A stretch of DNA of 64,000 nucleotides from Novosphingobium sp. CF614 (GCF_900113255.1 NZ_FOOR01000001.1:1-64000); one strand, 5' to 3'. Positions 26,018 through 34,747 are shown, counted from the stretch's first letter. Made by a program: numbers and translations. Notes: generated by a model not told the origin, from the sequence alone.

Positions 26018-26800
26018 ATGCGCGTGACGACCAAAAGACCCACCGGCTTGCTGACGATCGGGGCCAACCGGTTTCCGTTCAGTCGCGCGCGGTTTCGCGC
26101 GAAATGCGTTACCCTTGCGTTTGGCGCCATTCAATGGCCGTGGCTCCTGCGCAGCCTTTACGGCGGCACCCGGGCGGAGAAGCAGGCGCTGCTTCGCCGG
26201 ATCGACCTTCCCCAGGATGCATTGCCGCACCTCGGCAGCTGGAAGGCGGATACGTTCTTCCTGCATCGCATCGTGGATACCATCGAAAGCCTCCGTCCCG
26301 AAGTGGTGGTCGAGCTGGGTTCCGGGGCGTCGTCGCTGATAATCGCCAGGGCGCTGGCACTGAACGGCGGCGGGCGGCTGGTCAGCTACGACCAGCATGC
26401 GCCTTTCGTCGCCGGCATGGCGCAGTGGCTTGCCGAGCACGATCTTGCCGCCGAATTTCGGCATGCCCCGCTGTCGATTTCCGCTCCGAAATGGGGTGCC
26501 GACTGGTATCGGCTTGCGGAATTGCCCGCGTCGATCGACTTGCTGGTGGTGGATGGTCCGCCATGGTCCGTTCACCCCTTCATTCGCGGAGCCGCCGAAA
26601 AGCTGTTTCCCCTGTTGTCGCCTCGCGGCGTGATCCTGCTCGACGATGCGGCGCGGCCGGGCGAACAGATCGTCGCCTCGCGGTGGCGGCGCGACTGGAA
26701 GGAATTCGCGTTCGAGTTCGAAGCCGGGGGCACGAAGGGGATGTTGCGGGGCACGCGCTCCGGCTCCGCCGCCAATGCCCGGGATGCAGTTTCGACTTGA
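26018..26800 (+). CDS. Class I SAM-dependent methyltransferase-like protein
   Basis: A 260-residue protein with a Rossmann methyltransferase core: the AdoMet loop VVELGSGASSLIIARAL (near 100), an acidic strand end LVSYDQHAPF, LLVVDGPPWS and LLSPRGVILLDDAAR. The substrate is not apparent. A basic N-terminus (about 1-50) precedes the core. Start 26018 has a strong AGGAG site five bases upstream; earlier in-frame ATGs give longer products without homology. It is divergent from corA and precedes the IclR gene by 281 bp with a stem-loop between, so it is probably a single-gene unit not tied to fucose use. Confidence 0.72.
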   Translation: MRVTTKRPTGLLTIGANRFPFSRARFRAKCVTLAFGAIQWPWLLRSLYGGTRAEKQALLRRIDLPQDALPHLGSWKADTFFLHRIVDTIESLRPEVVVELGSGASSLIIARALALNGGGRLVSYDQHAPFVAGMAQWLAEHDLAAEFRHAPLSISAPKWGADWYRLAELPASIDLLVVDGPPWSVHPFIRGAAEKLFPLLSPRGVILLDDAARPGEQIVASRWRRDWKEFAFEFEAGGTKGMLRGTRSGSAANARDAVST

Positions 26801-26865
26801 GCCCGGGTTTACGTACTCCCTCGATCAAAGCGGCCAGATGCAAGGCAGGGCCAAGCTGGGTCCAA

Positions 26866-26898
26866 GGTAGGGCCGAGGTAGGGCCGAGGTAGGACAAG
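26866..26898. repeat. Short tandem repeat, 11-bp unit
   Basis: GGTAGGGCCGA occurs twice in a row and is followed by the related GGTAGGACAAG. Looser versions precede it (GGCAGGGCCAAG). It is non-coding, just after the methyltransferase gene. Confidence 0.7.
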
Positions 26899-26964
26899 GG
26901 CCAGGCCCCGGGGGGGCGGCGGTGCTTCCCCCCCATGTCGAGCAGCCCGTGCCCGGTACTGCTT

Positions 26965-26998
26965 CACGCCTTTCCGGAAGGACAGCCGGAAAGGCGTG
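26965..26998. terminator. Perfect 13-bp stem-loop between methyltransferase and iclR
   Basis: CACGCCTTTCCGG and CCGGAAAGGCGTG flank an 8-base loop. There is no T-run on either side, so termination is uncertain; the hairpin may protect the methyltransferase mRNA end or act in front of the regulator gene. Confidence 0.5.
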
Positions 26999-27081
26999 CG
27001 CACTTGCGCGGGATGCGTTGGCGACTGTAGGTCCTGATGCCAACTGCACCGCAACGAAGGAGAACGCCGGGAGTGAGCGAC

Positions 27082-27888
27082 ATGGAGGATGTGCCCGAGG
27101 ACAAGGCCGCGGATGATGCGGGCGTCGCCACCGGGCGATACCGTGCCCCGGCTCTCGAGAAGGGGCTCGACGTGATCGGGCTGCTGGTCGATGTCGGTCG
27201 TCCCTTGACGATGACGGAGATCTGCCAGCGCCTGCGCCGCTCGCAGGGCGAGATGTTCCGCATGGTGCAGGTGCTGCAGGCTCGCGGTTTCGTCGAGCAG
27301 GACCGTGCCACCGATGCCTATTACCTGACCGACCTTCTGTTCACGATGGCGATGCGCCAGCCGCCCACGCAAAGCCTTGTCGAAGTCGCGCTGCCCCGGA
27401 TGCGCAAGCTGGCGATGGACATCGGTCAGTCGTGCCACCTGGTGTTCCATACCCGCGGCGATATCGTGGTGGTCGCGCGGATGGAATCGGATGAACAGAT
27501 CGGGTTTTCCGTCCGCATCGGCCACCGCCTGCCCTTGCCGAAATCGGTTTCCGGCGCGGCCCTGTTCGCCTTCCAGCCCGATGACATTCGCGCGAAGTGG
27601 CTGTCGATGCTTTCGGTGAAGGGTGATCCGGCCGAACTGCGGGGCCTCCTTACAAGGGCGCAAGAGGCGCAGGCCAAGGGCTTCGCCAGCGCCGAAAGCT
27701 CGTTTGTCAGCGGGATCATCGATATTTCCGCGCCGATCATGCGCGGGGATCGCGCCGCGGCGGCGCTGACGGTGCCGTTCATTCGCCACGCCAATCTGCG
27801 CCATACCATTGAATCGACGACGGAGCTCCTGATCGAAACCGCGCGGCAGATTTCCGGACTGCTTCCGCACGCCGACAGCCGCGTCTGA
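27082..27888 (+). CDS. IclR-family regulator of the L-fucose operon
   Basis: A 268-residue regulator with an N-terminal winged helix (about 20-80; PLTMTEICQRLRRSQGEMFR as recognition region) and a C-terminal IclR effector domain (about 90-260; PLPKSVSGAALFAF, GFASAESSFVSGI). Such proteins bind small acids or sugars. It is immediately upstream of, and on the same strand as, the fucose genes, so control of that operon is likely; L-fuconate or a keto-deoxy intermediate would be a logical effector (inference). The ATG at 27082 has GGGAG eight bases upstream. A GTG at 27073 behind AAGGAG, or the ATG at 27037, are alternatives. Confidence 0.85.
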   Translation: MEDVPEDKAADDAGVATGRYRAPALEKGLDVIGLLVDVGRPLTMTEICQRLRRSQGEMFRMVQVLQARGFVEQDRATDAYYLTDLLFTMAMRQPPTQSLVEVALPRMRKLAMDIGQSCHLVFHTRGDIVVVARMESDEQIGFSVRIGHRLPLPKSVSGAALFAFQPDDIRAKWLSMLSVKGDPAELRGLLTRAQEAQAKGFASAESSFVSGIIDISAPIMRGDRAAAALTVPFIRHANLRHTIESTTELLIETARQISGLLPHADSRV

Positions 27889-27940
27889 CACCGGCGTCCC
27901 CTGTCGGCATGCCGTGGCCGGCGGCGGCAGATTTCAATTG

Positions 27941-27970
27941 CATATATGAAGTTTGTTTTTGTATATGACA
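27941..27970. promoter_or_regulatory. Candidate promoter/operator of the L-fucose operon
   Basis: An AT-rich island in otherwise GC-rich DNA, between iclR and the first fucose gene. TATATGA occurs twice, 19 bp apart (27943 and 27962), and TTTGT / ACAAA form a small dyad around the second copy. Spacing of about two helix turns suits a regulator dimer pair such as IclR. Inferred. Confidence 0.4.
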
Positions 27971-28014
27971 AATGAAAGCGGGCGTGGGCCTTGCTGCAGT
28001 CTGGGGGTGTGGGC

Positions 28015-29016
28015 GTGAGGCTCGGGTTTGGCGGGGCAGCGCTTGGCAATCTGTACCGCGCCGTCGATGACCGCGTGGCCGAGCAGACCCTTGCAGCCGC
28101 GTGGGACGGCGGCATGCGCCTGTTCGACACGGCGCCCTATTACGGTCTCGGCCGATCCGAACAGCGCCTGGGGGCGTTCCTGGGCCGGCGTCCCCGCGAC
28201 GCGTTTCGCATTTCCACCAAGGTCGGCCGCCTGCTCGAACCCGATGCCGCGCTTGCGGGCGCGGGCGAGCGCCATGGTTTCGTTGCGCCGTTGCCGTATC
28301 GGGTGCGTTTCGACTACAGTTACGATGGGGTCATGCGATCGCATGAAAGCAGCCTTGAACGGCTCGGGCTGGATCGCATCGACATCCTGCTTGTCCATGA
28401 CATCGGCGTGGCCACGCATGGCGAGGATGCGGCGCGCCACTTCGCCGATCTGGCCGAGGGCGGCTATCGCGCGCTCGATGAACTGCGCCGCGCGGGCGAT
28501 GTCGGGATGATCGGCCTTGGCGTCAACGAATGGCAGGCCTGCGTGGAGGCGATGACGATCGGCCAGTGGGACCGGTTCCTGCTGGCGGGACGCTACACCC
28601 TGCTGGAGCAGGAGCCGCTGCACGGATTCCTGCCGGGTTGCCTGGCGCACGGGGCGAAAATCATTCTTGGCGGCGTCTTCAACAGCGGTATCCTGGCGAG
28701 CGGCACGCGCACCGGCGGACCAATGCATTATAATTATCAGCCCGCACCGCCGGAGGTGATCGCGCGCGTCGGCGAGATCGAGGCGGTGTGTGATGCGCAC
28801 GCGGTCGATCTCGCGGCCGCGGCGCTCCAGTTCCCCTTGGCGCATCCCGCGGTCGAAGCGGTTATTCCCGGGCTGGCGCGACCTGCCGAGGTCGATCGCG
28901 CGCTGACGCTTGCCGGGCGGGCCATCCCCGACGCTTTCTGGACCGATCTCGTCGCCCGGGGACTTGTCGATCCGGCGGCGCCGTTGCCGGTGTCGCCGGT
29001 GGATGTCGGCGGATGA
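28015..29016 (+). CDS. Aldo/keto reductase, L-fucose (aldose) 1-dehydrogenase
   Basis: Probably oxidises L-fucose to L-fucono-1,5-lactone with NAD(P), the first step of the non-phosphorylative pathway. The 333-residue barrel keeps the aldo/keto reductase tetrad Asp38, Tyr43 (DTAPYYGLG), Lys69 (STKVGR) and His128 (LVHDIG). The closest functional family known to me is D-threo-aldose dehydrogenase, which uses L-fucose well. The start is uncertain: GTG 28015 begins the homology (RLGFGGAALG), while TTG 27991 would add eight residues. It ends in an ATGA overlap with the lactonase gene. Confidence 0.85.
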   Translation: MRLGFGGAALGNLYRAVDDRVAEQTLAAAWDGGMRLFDTAPYYGLGRSEQRLGAFLGRRPRDAFRISTKVGRLLEPDAALAGAGERHGFVAPLPYRVRFDYSYDGVMRSHESSLERLGLDRIDILLVHDIGVATHGEDAARHFADLAEGGYRALDELRRAGDVGMIGLGVNEWQACVEAMTIGQWDRFLLAGRYTLLEQEPLHGFLPGCLAHGAKIILGGVFNSGILASGTRTGGPMHYNYQPAPPEVIARVGEIEAVCDAHAVDLAAAALQFPLAHPAVEAVIPGLARPAEVDRALTLAGRAIPDAFWTDLVARGLVDPAAPLPVSPVDVGG

Positions 29017-29846
29017 TCCTCGATGCGCACCAGCACTTCTGGGTCATGGCCAATCCCTTCACCGACTGGCCGACACCGGGGATGCAGCCGATCGATCGCG
29101 ATTTCCTGCCGGCCGATCTCGCCGCCGAGGCGGCGGGCGCGGGCGTGACCGCGACGGTCCTGGTGCAAGCCGCGCCCTGCCTGGCCGAAACGCACTGGCT
29201 GCTCGACCTTGCCCGCGCCAACCCGCTGGTGCGCGGGGTGGTGGGCTGGGTCGATCTTGCGGCGCCCGATGCGGTCTACCGGGTGACCGCGCTGGCGCGG
29301 CAACTGCTGCTCAAAGGCCTGCGTCCGATGCTGCAGGACATCGCCGAGCCGGGCTGGGTCCTGCGGCCGGACGTGGAGCCGGCGATGCGCGCGATGTCGC
29401 AGCTCGGCCTGGGGTTCGACGCGCTGGTCAGGCACGGGCAGATCGCCGATATCGCCGAGCTTGCCCGCCGGCATCCCGACTTGCGGATCGTGCTGGATCA
29501 CGGCGGCAAGCCCGACATCGCCGGGGGCGGGCTATCCCCCTGGGCGCGGGACATAGAGGCGCTGGCTGCCCATCCCAACGTCTGGTGCAAGCTCTCGGGG
29601 CTGTGGACCGAGGCGGGCGGGGACCGTTCCGACAAAGTGATCGCACCCTATGTCGACCAGATCATCGCCTGCTTTGGAGCGGGGCGCACGATCTGGGGCA
29701 GCGACTGGCCGGTCATCCGCCTGGCCGGCGAATATCGCGACTGGCTCGCGCAGTGCCGCCGTCTGCTCGACGGGATCGGCGCCGAAGGACGCAAGCGGGT
29801 CTTCGCTCTCAACGGAATGGAATTCTATGGGCTCGCCGCAAGCTGA
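29013..29846 (+). CDS. L-fuconolactonase (amidohydrolase family)
   Basis: Hydrolyses L-fucono-1,5-lactone to L-fuconate. The 277-residue amidohydrolase-2 protein begins with the metal-binding DAHQHFW (His6, His8) and has DHGGKPDIAGGG, VWCKLSGL and GSDWPV near the C-terminus, as in fucono- and rhamnonolactonases of COG3618. Its ATG overlaps the preceding stop. Its last 20 bases overlap the start of the SAF-domain gene, indicating tight coupling. Confidence 0.88.
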   Translation: MILDAHQHFWVMANPFTDWPTPGMQPIDRDFLPADLAAEAAGAGVTATVLVQAAPCLAETHWLLDLARANPLVRGVVGWVDLAAPDAVYRVTALARQLLLKGLRPMLQDIAEPGWVLRPDVEPAMRAMSQLGLGFDALVRHGQIADIAELARRHPDLRIVLDHGGKPDIAGGGLSPWARDIEALAAHPNVWCKLSGLWTEAGGDRSDKVIAPYVDQIIACFGAGRTIWGSDWPVIRLAGEYRDWLAQCRRLLDGIGAEGRKRVFALNGMEFYGLAAS

Positions 29847-30156
29847 GGAAGGGCGGGGCGCGTTCCTGCTGCTGGACCCGGCGGACAATGTCCTGATCTG
29901 CACGCGCGACGCGGCCGAAGGGGATACGGTGGCGATCGACGGTATCCGGGTGCGCCTGTCGCAGCCGATCCGGCTGGGCCACAAGATCGCCCGGCAGGCG
30001 CTGCGCACGGGCGAGAAGGTCCTGCGCTATGGCGCGCCGATCGGCAGCATGACCGCCGACGCCGCGATCGCCGAGCATGTGCATTCTCACAACCTCGCCA
30101 GCGACTACATTCCCGCCCACGGGCGCGGCGGCGACATCGAAGGGGCCAACATCTAG
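29827..30156 (+). CDS. Altronate dehydratase-family small subunit (SAF domain), fuconate dehydratase part 1
   Basis: A 109-residue protein that corresponds to the N-terminal SAF domain of UxaA (altronate dehydratase): LLLDPADNVLICTRD, then IGHKIA-type and GSMTADAAIAEHVHSHNL segments. In split UxaA enzymes it forms a complex with the large subunit encoded next. Within this operon the step required is dehydration of L-fuconate to 2-keto-3-deoxy-L-fuconate, so I infer that function. The ATG at 29827 lies inside the lactonase gene and has GGAATGGAA upstream. Its stop TAG overlaps the next GTG start by one base. Confidence 0.82.
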   Translation: MGSPQAEEGRGAFLLLDPADNVLICTRDAAEGDTVAIDGIRVRLSQPIRLGHKIARQALRTGEKVLRYGAPIGSMTADAAIAEHVHSHNLASDYIPAHGRGGDIEGANI

Positions 30157-31385
30157 TGGACAGCAGCGGCCCTTCGTTTTCCGGCTATCTGCGCGCGGAC
30201 GGGCGCAAGGGCATCCGCAACGCGGTGCTGGTCGCCTACCTGGTCGAATGCGCGCATCACGTGGCGCGCCGGATCGTCACGGCCTGCGACGATCCGGCGG
30301 TGCAGCTTGTCGGCTTTCCCGGGTGCTATCCCAACACATATGCCGCCGGGATGATGGAGGCGATCGCCACCCATTCCAACGTCGGCGGCGTGCTGATCGT
30401 CTCGCTTGGCTGCGAAGGGTTCGATCGCGGTTCGCTGGCGGCGAAAGTCGCCGCCAGCGGGCGGCCGGTCGAAACCCTCGTCATCCAGGAAGCGGGCGGC
30501 ACGCTGGCGACGATCGCGGCGGGCGTGGCGGCGGCCAAGCGCATTCGTGCAGCCGCCGCGCAGGTCAGGCGCGTGCCGATGGCGCTTTCCGATCTTGTCG
30601 TCGGCACGATCTGCGGCGGATCGGACGGCACCAGCGGCATCACCGCCAACCCCGCCGTCGGGCGCTGCTTCGATGCGCTGGTGGCGGCGGGCGCGACATG
30701 CATTTTCGAGGAAACCGGCGAACTTATCGGGTGCGAGCAGGTCATGGCCAGCCGCGCGATCACGCCCGAGCTTGGCGAAGCGATCGAGGCCAGCGTGGCC
30801 AAGGCGGTGTGGTACTACACCACGCTCGGCTATGGCAGCTTCGCCCCCGGCAATGCCGACGGCGGGCTGACCACGCAGGAGGAAAAGTCGCTCGGGGCCT
30901 ATTCCAAGTCGGGCGCCTCGCCGATTTCGGGCCTGATCCGCCCGGGCGAACAGGCTCCGGGCGCGGGCCTTTACCTGATGGACGTGGTGCCTGACGGCGA
31001 AGTGCGCTTTGGCTTTCCCAACATCTCCGACAATGCCGAGATCGTCGAGATGATCGCTTCGGGTTGCCACGTGATCCTGTTCACCACCGGACGCGGTTCG
31101 GTGGTGGGATCGGCGATCTCTCCCGTGATAAAGGTCTGCGCCAATCCCGAGACTTATGCGCGCCTTGCCGGGGACATGGATATCGACGCTGGCCGCGTCC
31201 TGCTCGGCCAGGCGACTCTCGACGGGGTCGGGGGCGAGATCCTAGACAAGGTGATCGCGGTCGCATCGGGCGAGGAAAGCCGGTCCGAGGCGCTTGGCCA
31301 TCAGGAATTCATCCTCACCTACAAGCAATTCGAAGCGAGCGGCCCGACCTGCATGCCGCTGGCCGCGCACAGGAGCAATGCATGA
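30156..31385 (+). CDS. Altronate dehydratase-family large subunit, fuconate dehydratase part 2
   Basis: The 409-residue catalytic part of a UxaA-type sugar acid dehydratase, expected to use an iron-containing centre. Characteristic segments are YLRADGRKGIRN (11-22), GCYPNTYA, GCEGFD, TICGGSDGTSGITANPA and EETGELIGCE. It starts with GTG, overlapping the small-subunit stop. The L-fucose operon of Campylobacter jejuni also has a split UxaA pair, which supports the role; many other bacteria use an enolase-superfamily fuconate dehydratase for this step instead. Substrate preference is inferred from context. It is coupled to the SDR gene by ATGA. Confidence 0.85.
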   Translation: MDSSGPSFSGYLRADGRKGIRNAVLVAYLVECAHHVARRIVTACDDPAVQLVGFPGCYPNTYAAGMMEAIATHSNVGGVLIVSLGCEGFDRGSLAAKVAASGRPVETLVIQEAGGTLATIAAGVAAAKRIRAAAAQVRRVPMALSDLVVGTICGGSDGTSGITANPAVGRCFDALVAAGATCIFEETGELIGCEQVMASRAITPELGEAIEASVAKAVWYYTTLGYGSFAPGNADGGLTTQEEKSLGAYSKSGASPISGLIRPGEQAPGAGLYLMDVVPDGEVRFGFPNISDNAEIVEMIASGCHVILFTTGRGSVVGSAISPVIKVCANPETYARLAGDMDIDAGRVLLGQATLDGVGGEILDKVIAVASGEESRSEALGHQEFILTYKQFEASGPTCMPLAAHRSNA

Positions 31386-32122
31386 GCAGGCCATTCGACC
31401 TTTCGGGCAAGCGCGCGCTGGTGACCGGCGCCGGGCAGGGCATCGGCCGCGCCAGCGCCGAAGCCTTCCGCGATGCCGGGGCCGATGTTCTTGCCGCCGA
31501 TCGCAACCCCCAGGCGCTGGCCGGGCTCGAAGGTTGCCGCACCCTGGTGCTGGATGTGACCGATGCCGCCGCGATCGATGCGCTGGCGGGGACTGAGGAC
31601 GGGTTCGACGTGCTGTTCAATTGCGCGGGCTGCGTGCACAACGGCACCATTCTGGAATGCAGCGAGGCGGACTGGGCATTTGCCTTCGATCTCAACGTCA
31701 CGGCCATGTATCGCCTGACGCGGGCCTTGCTTCCCGCCATGATCGCGCGTGGCGGCGGATCGATCATCAACATGGCATCGGTCGCCAGTTCGGTGATCGG
31801 CGTGCCGAACCGCTTCGCCTACGGGGCCAGCAAGGCCGCCGTGATCGGGCTGACCAAGGCCGTCGCCGTCGATTTCGTGCAGCAGGGCATCCGCTGCAAT
31901 GCGATCTGCCCGGGCACGGTGCATTCGCCCTCGCTGGAGCAGCGGCTTGCCGCGACCGGCGATTTCGACGCGGCCATGGCGGCCTTCACCGCGCGCCAGC
32001 CGATGGGGCGGATCGGCCGGCCGGAAGAGATCGCGGCGCTGGCGCTCTATCTTGCCAGCGACGCATCGTCTTTCACCACGGGGCAGTGCCACGTCATCGA
32101 TGGCGGCTGGTCGAACAGTTGA
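31382..32122 (+). CDS. SDR-family 2-keto-3-deoxy-L-fuconate dehydrogenase
   Basis: Oxidises 2-keto-3-deoxy-L-fuconate to 2,4-diketo-3-deoxy-L-fuconate with NAD+. The 246-residue short-chain dehydrogenase has the cofactor motif TGAGQGIG (15-22), NCAG (80-83) and the catalytic Tyr147-Lys151 in YGASK, and ends with a SDR-type GQCHVIDGGW. Context decides the substrate, because the SDR family is broad. ATG overlaps the dehydratase stop; 32 bp separate it from fucP. Confidence 0.87.
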   Translation: MSRPFDLSGKRALVTGAGQGIGRASAEAFRDAGADVLAADRNPQALAGLEGCRTLVLDVTDAAAIDALAGTEDGFDVLFNCAGCVHNGTILECSEADWAFAFDLNVTAMYRLTRALLPAMIARGGGSIINMASVASSVIGVPNRFAYGASKAAVIGLTKAVAVDFVQQGIRCNAICPGTVHSPSLEQRLAATGDFDAAMAAFTARQPMGRIGRPEEIAALALYLASDASSFTTGQCHVIDGGWSNS

Positions 32123-32154
32123 AGACCGGGAAATAAATCCCGCAAGGAGGGGGT

Positions 32155-33456
32155 ATGGCGCTGGCAGGGACGAGATTGGCCGATGATGGCGGCGGAAAGA
32201 CCGGAGAGGGCCTGTTCGATCGGGCACTGCTGGTGCCCTTCGCGGTTGTCTGCAGCATGTTTTTCATGTGGGCGATCACCAACAATTTCAACGATATCCT
32301 GATTAAGCAGTTCCAGAAGGCGCTTGAGCTTTCGCGGATGCAATCGGGCCTGGTGCAGACCGCGTTCTATTTCGGCTACTTCACCGTGGCGCTGCCGGCG
32401 GGCTGGGTGATGACCCGGCTGGGCTATCGCAACGGCCTGCTGATCGGGCTGGGGCTCTATGCGGCGGGGGCGTTCCTGTTCTGGCCTGCCGCCGAAGTGC
32501 GCGTGTTCGGCTTCTTCCTTGCCGCGCTCTACATCATCGCCGCGGGCCTCGCGTTCCTGGAAACCGCGGCCAACCCGCTCATCACCGTGATGGGGCCGGC
32601 CGGCACGGCAGCGCAGCGGCTCAACTTTGCGCAGAGCTTCAACGGCTTCGGCGCGTTCATCGCTCCGTTCATCGGCGGGGCGATGATGTTCTCGGGCGTG
32701 GAGCACACCCCGGCGGAGCTCGCGGCGATGACGCCCGGCCAGGTCGATGCCTATCGTGCAACCGAAGCCCATGCGATTCAGATGCCCTACTTCGGGCTTG
32801 GCCTGCTGGTGCTCCTGCTGGCGCTGGTGGTATGGCTGACGCGCTTTCCCCCGATGGACGAGGAAACGGCTGGCGATGCTTCCGCCGCACCCGGCATTCC
32901 GGCCTCGTCGATGCTGCGCCGCGCGGTGATCGCGCAGTTCTTCTATATCGGCGCGCAAGTGGTGATCTGGAGCTACTTCATCAATTTCGCGCAGGATCTG
33001 GTCGGCGTCGGCGAAATGCGGGCCGCGCATCTCCTCGGCTACAGCCTGATGGCGTTCATGGCCGGGCGCTTTACCGGGACCGCGCTGATGCGCTTTGTCG
33101 AGCCGGCGCGGCTGCTGGTGATCTTCGGCTTGATCGCGGCGCTGCTGTGCGGCGTCGCGATGGCGGCGACCGGCTGGGCGGCGGTGATCGCGCTCGGCCT
33201 GACCAGTTTCTTCATGTCGATCATGTTCCCGACGATCTTCGCGCTGGGCATTGCCGGGCTGGGCGCGAAGACCAAGCTTGGTTCCTCGCTCATCATCATG
33301 GCCATCATCGGCGGCGCGGTGTTCCCGCCGCTGGTCGGGCTAATCGCGGACAAGGCGCATTCGCTCCAGCTCGGCATGGCGGTGCCGCTGGCCAGCTTCG
33401 TCGTGGTGGCGGCGTTCGGTCTTTCCGCCCTGGGCAAGTCGGAAACAGGCGCCTGA
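32155..33456 (+). CDS. fucP: L-fucose:H+ symporter (FucP-type MFS permease)
   Basis: An inner-membrane permease of 433 residues and about twelve membrane helices, belonging to the fucose-galactose-gluconate branch of the major facilitator superfamily. FFMWAITNNFNDIL near residue 38 and FLETAANPLI near 137 match the family; the Glu in ETAANP corresponds to the proton-coupling Glu135 of E. coli FucP. AAGGAGGGGG precedes the ATG. It should bring fucose released by the GH29 enzyme into the cytoplasm. It ends two bases before the mutarotase gene. Confidence 0.92.
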   Translation: MALAGTRLADDGGGKTGEGLFDRALLVPFAVVCSMFFMWAITNNFNDILIKQFQKALELSRMQSGLVQTAFYFGYFTVALPAGWVMTRLGYRNGLLIGLGLYAAGAFLFWPAAEVRVFGFFLAALYIIAAGLAFLETAANPLITVMGPAGTAAQRLNFAQSFNGFGAFIAPFIGGAMMFSGVEHTPAELAAMTPGQVDAYRATEAHAIQMPYFGLGLLVLLLALVVWLTRFPPMDEETAGDASAAPGIPASSMLRRAVIAQFFYIGAQVVIWSYFINFAQDLVGVGEMRAAHLLGYSLMAFMAGRFTGTALMRFVEPARLLVIFGLIAALLCGVAMAATGWAAVIALGLTSFFMSIMFPTIFALGIAGLGAKTKLGSSLIIMAIIGGAVFPPLVGLIADKAHSLQLGMAVPLASFVVVAAFGLSALGKSETGA

Positions 33457-33458
33457 CT

Positions 33459-33806
33459 ATGCGAGAAGTGTTCCTGCTCGATCTATCGGACCAGGCGCTG
33501 GCGGCGGCTTACGAGGACTGGCACCGGCCGGGCCGGGTTCCGCCGCAGGTCATCGCCGATATCGCTGGATCGGGCGTGACGGCCATGGAAATCTACCGCG
33601 CCGGCGACCGGCTGGTGATGGTGTGCGAGACCGGCGGCGAGGCAACCGCGGCCGACCGCGTGACCAGCGAAGCCTCCGCCGAGTGGGAACGCCGAATGGA
33701 CCCCTTCCAGAAACCGCTGCCCGCCGCGCCGCAGGGCGTGAAGTGGCTGCGCGCCGACCGCATTTTCGACCTGACCGACCATATCGAGACAAAGGACCTG
33801 ACATGA
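33459..33806 (+). CDS. L-fucose/L-rhamnose mutarotase (RhaM-like)
   Basis: A 115-residue protein of the RhaM (DUF718) mutarotase family, interconverting alpha and beta anomers so that the sugar dehydrogenase gets the right form. Visible features are LAAAYEDWHRPGRVPPQVI, the core SGVTAMEIYRAGDRLVMV and WERRMDPFQKPLP, typical of the family. Fucose as substrate follows from the operon. Its stop overlaps the next ATG as ATGA. Confidence 0.85.
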   Translation: MREVFLLDLSDQALAAAYEDWHRPGRVPPQVIADIAGSGVTAMEIYRAGDRLVMVCETGGEATAADRVTSEASAEWERRMDPFQKPLPAAPQGVKWLRADRIFDLTDHIETKDLT

Positions 33807-34648
33807 AGCTGCTGCGCTATGGAAATGCCGCCGGGGAACGGCCGGGGCTGCTCGACGCGGGCGGCACGGTGCGCGATCTTTCCGGCGTGGTGCGCGATAT
33901 CGATGGCGCGGCGCTTGCGCCCGACGTGCTCGACCGCATCCGTGCGATCGATCCGGAAAGCCTGCCTGCGGTCGCCGATCCGGGTCGCCTCGGCCCCTGC
34001 GTGACCGGTGTCGGCAAGTTCATTTGCATCGGCCTGAACTATTCCGACCATGCCGCCGAAACCGGCGCCACCGTGCCGGAGGAACCCATCGCCTTCATGA
34101 AGGCGACGAGCGCGATCTGCGGGCCGAACGATCCGATCATCAAGCCGCGCGGCAGCACCAAGCTCGATTGGGAAGTAGAGCTTGCCTTCGTGGTCGGCAG
34201 CCACGTCAGCTATGCCGACGAAGATACCGCGCGCGCCGCCATCGCCGGCTATTTCGTCTGCCACGACGTGTCCGAACGCGCTTTCCAGATCGAACGCCAG
34301 GGCCAGTGGATGAAGGGCAAGGGCTGCGACAGCTTCGGCCCGATCGGCCCGTGGATGGTAACCGCCGACGAAGTGGGCGATCCCGGCCAGCTGGCGATGT
34401 GGCTGGACGTGAACGGCCAGCGCCGACAGGACGGCTCGACCCGCACGATGGTCTACAAGCCGGCCTTCCTGCTCAGCTACATGTCGCAGTTCATGAGCTT
34501 TCAGCCGGGCGACATCATCACCACCGGCACGCCCGCGGGTGTCGGGATGGGCTTGAATCCTCAGGTTTTCCTCGATGTGGGCGACGTGGTCGAACTCGGC
34601 ATTGAAAAGCTCGGGACCCAGCGCCAGGTCGTGGTGGCGGCGGCCTGA
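33803..34648 (+). CDS. 2,4-diketo-3-deoxy-L-fuconate hydrolase (FAH family)
   Basis: The last step of the fucose route: cleaves 2,4-diketo-3-deoxy-L-fuconate to pyruvate and L-lactate. The 281-residue product has a fumarylacetoacetate hydrolase fold with CIGLNYSDHAAETG (near 74), metal ligands in LDWEVELAFVVG, CHDVSERAFQ and PGDIITTGTPAGVGMG. This architecture matches characterised diketo-deoxyfuconate hydrolases. No aldolase gene is needed in this version of the pathway, and none is present. Confidence 0.88.
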   Translation: MKLLRYGNAAGERPGLLDAGGTVRDLSGVVRDIDGAALAPDVLDRIRAIDPESLPAVADPGRLGPCVTGVGKFICIGLNYSDHAAETGATVPEEPIAFMKATSAICGPNDPIIKPRGSTKLDWEVELAFVVGSHVSYADEDTARAAIAGYFVCHDVSERAFQIERQGQWMKGKGCDSFGPIGPWMVTADEVGDPGQLAMWLDVNGQRRQDGSTRTMVYKPAFLLSYMSQFMSFQPGDIITTGTPAGVGMGLNPQVFLDVGDVVELGIEKLGTQRQVVVAAA

Positions 34649-34747
34649 TCCGGACGATGACTTTGCCAGGCCGGTGCTCGATGGCGAAGATCGGGGACGC
34701 CCTCTCGGCGAGATCGTCCCGCTCGCCCGTTCGTGAAGGTTGAGATC

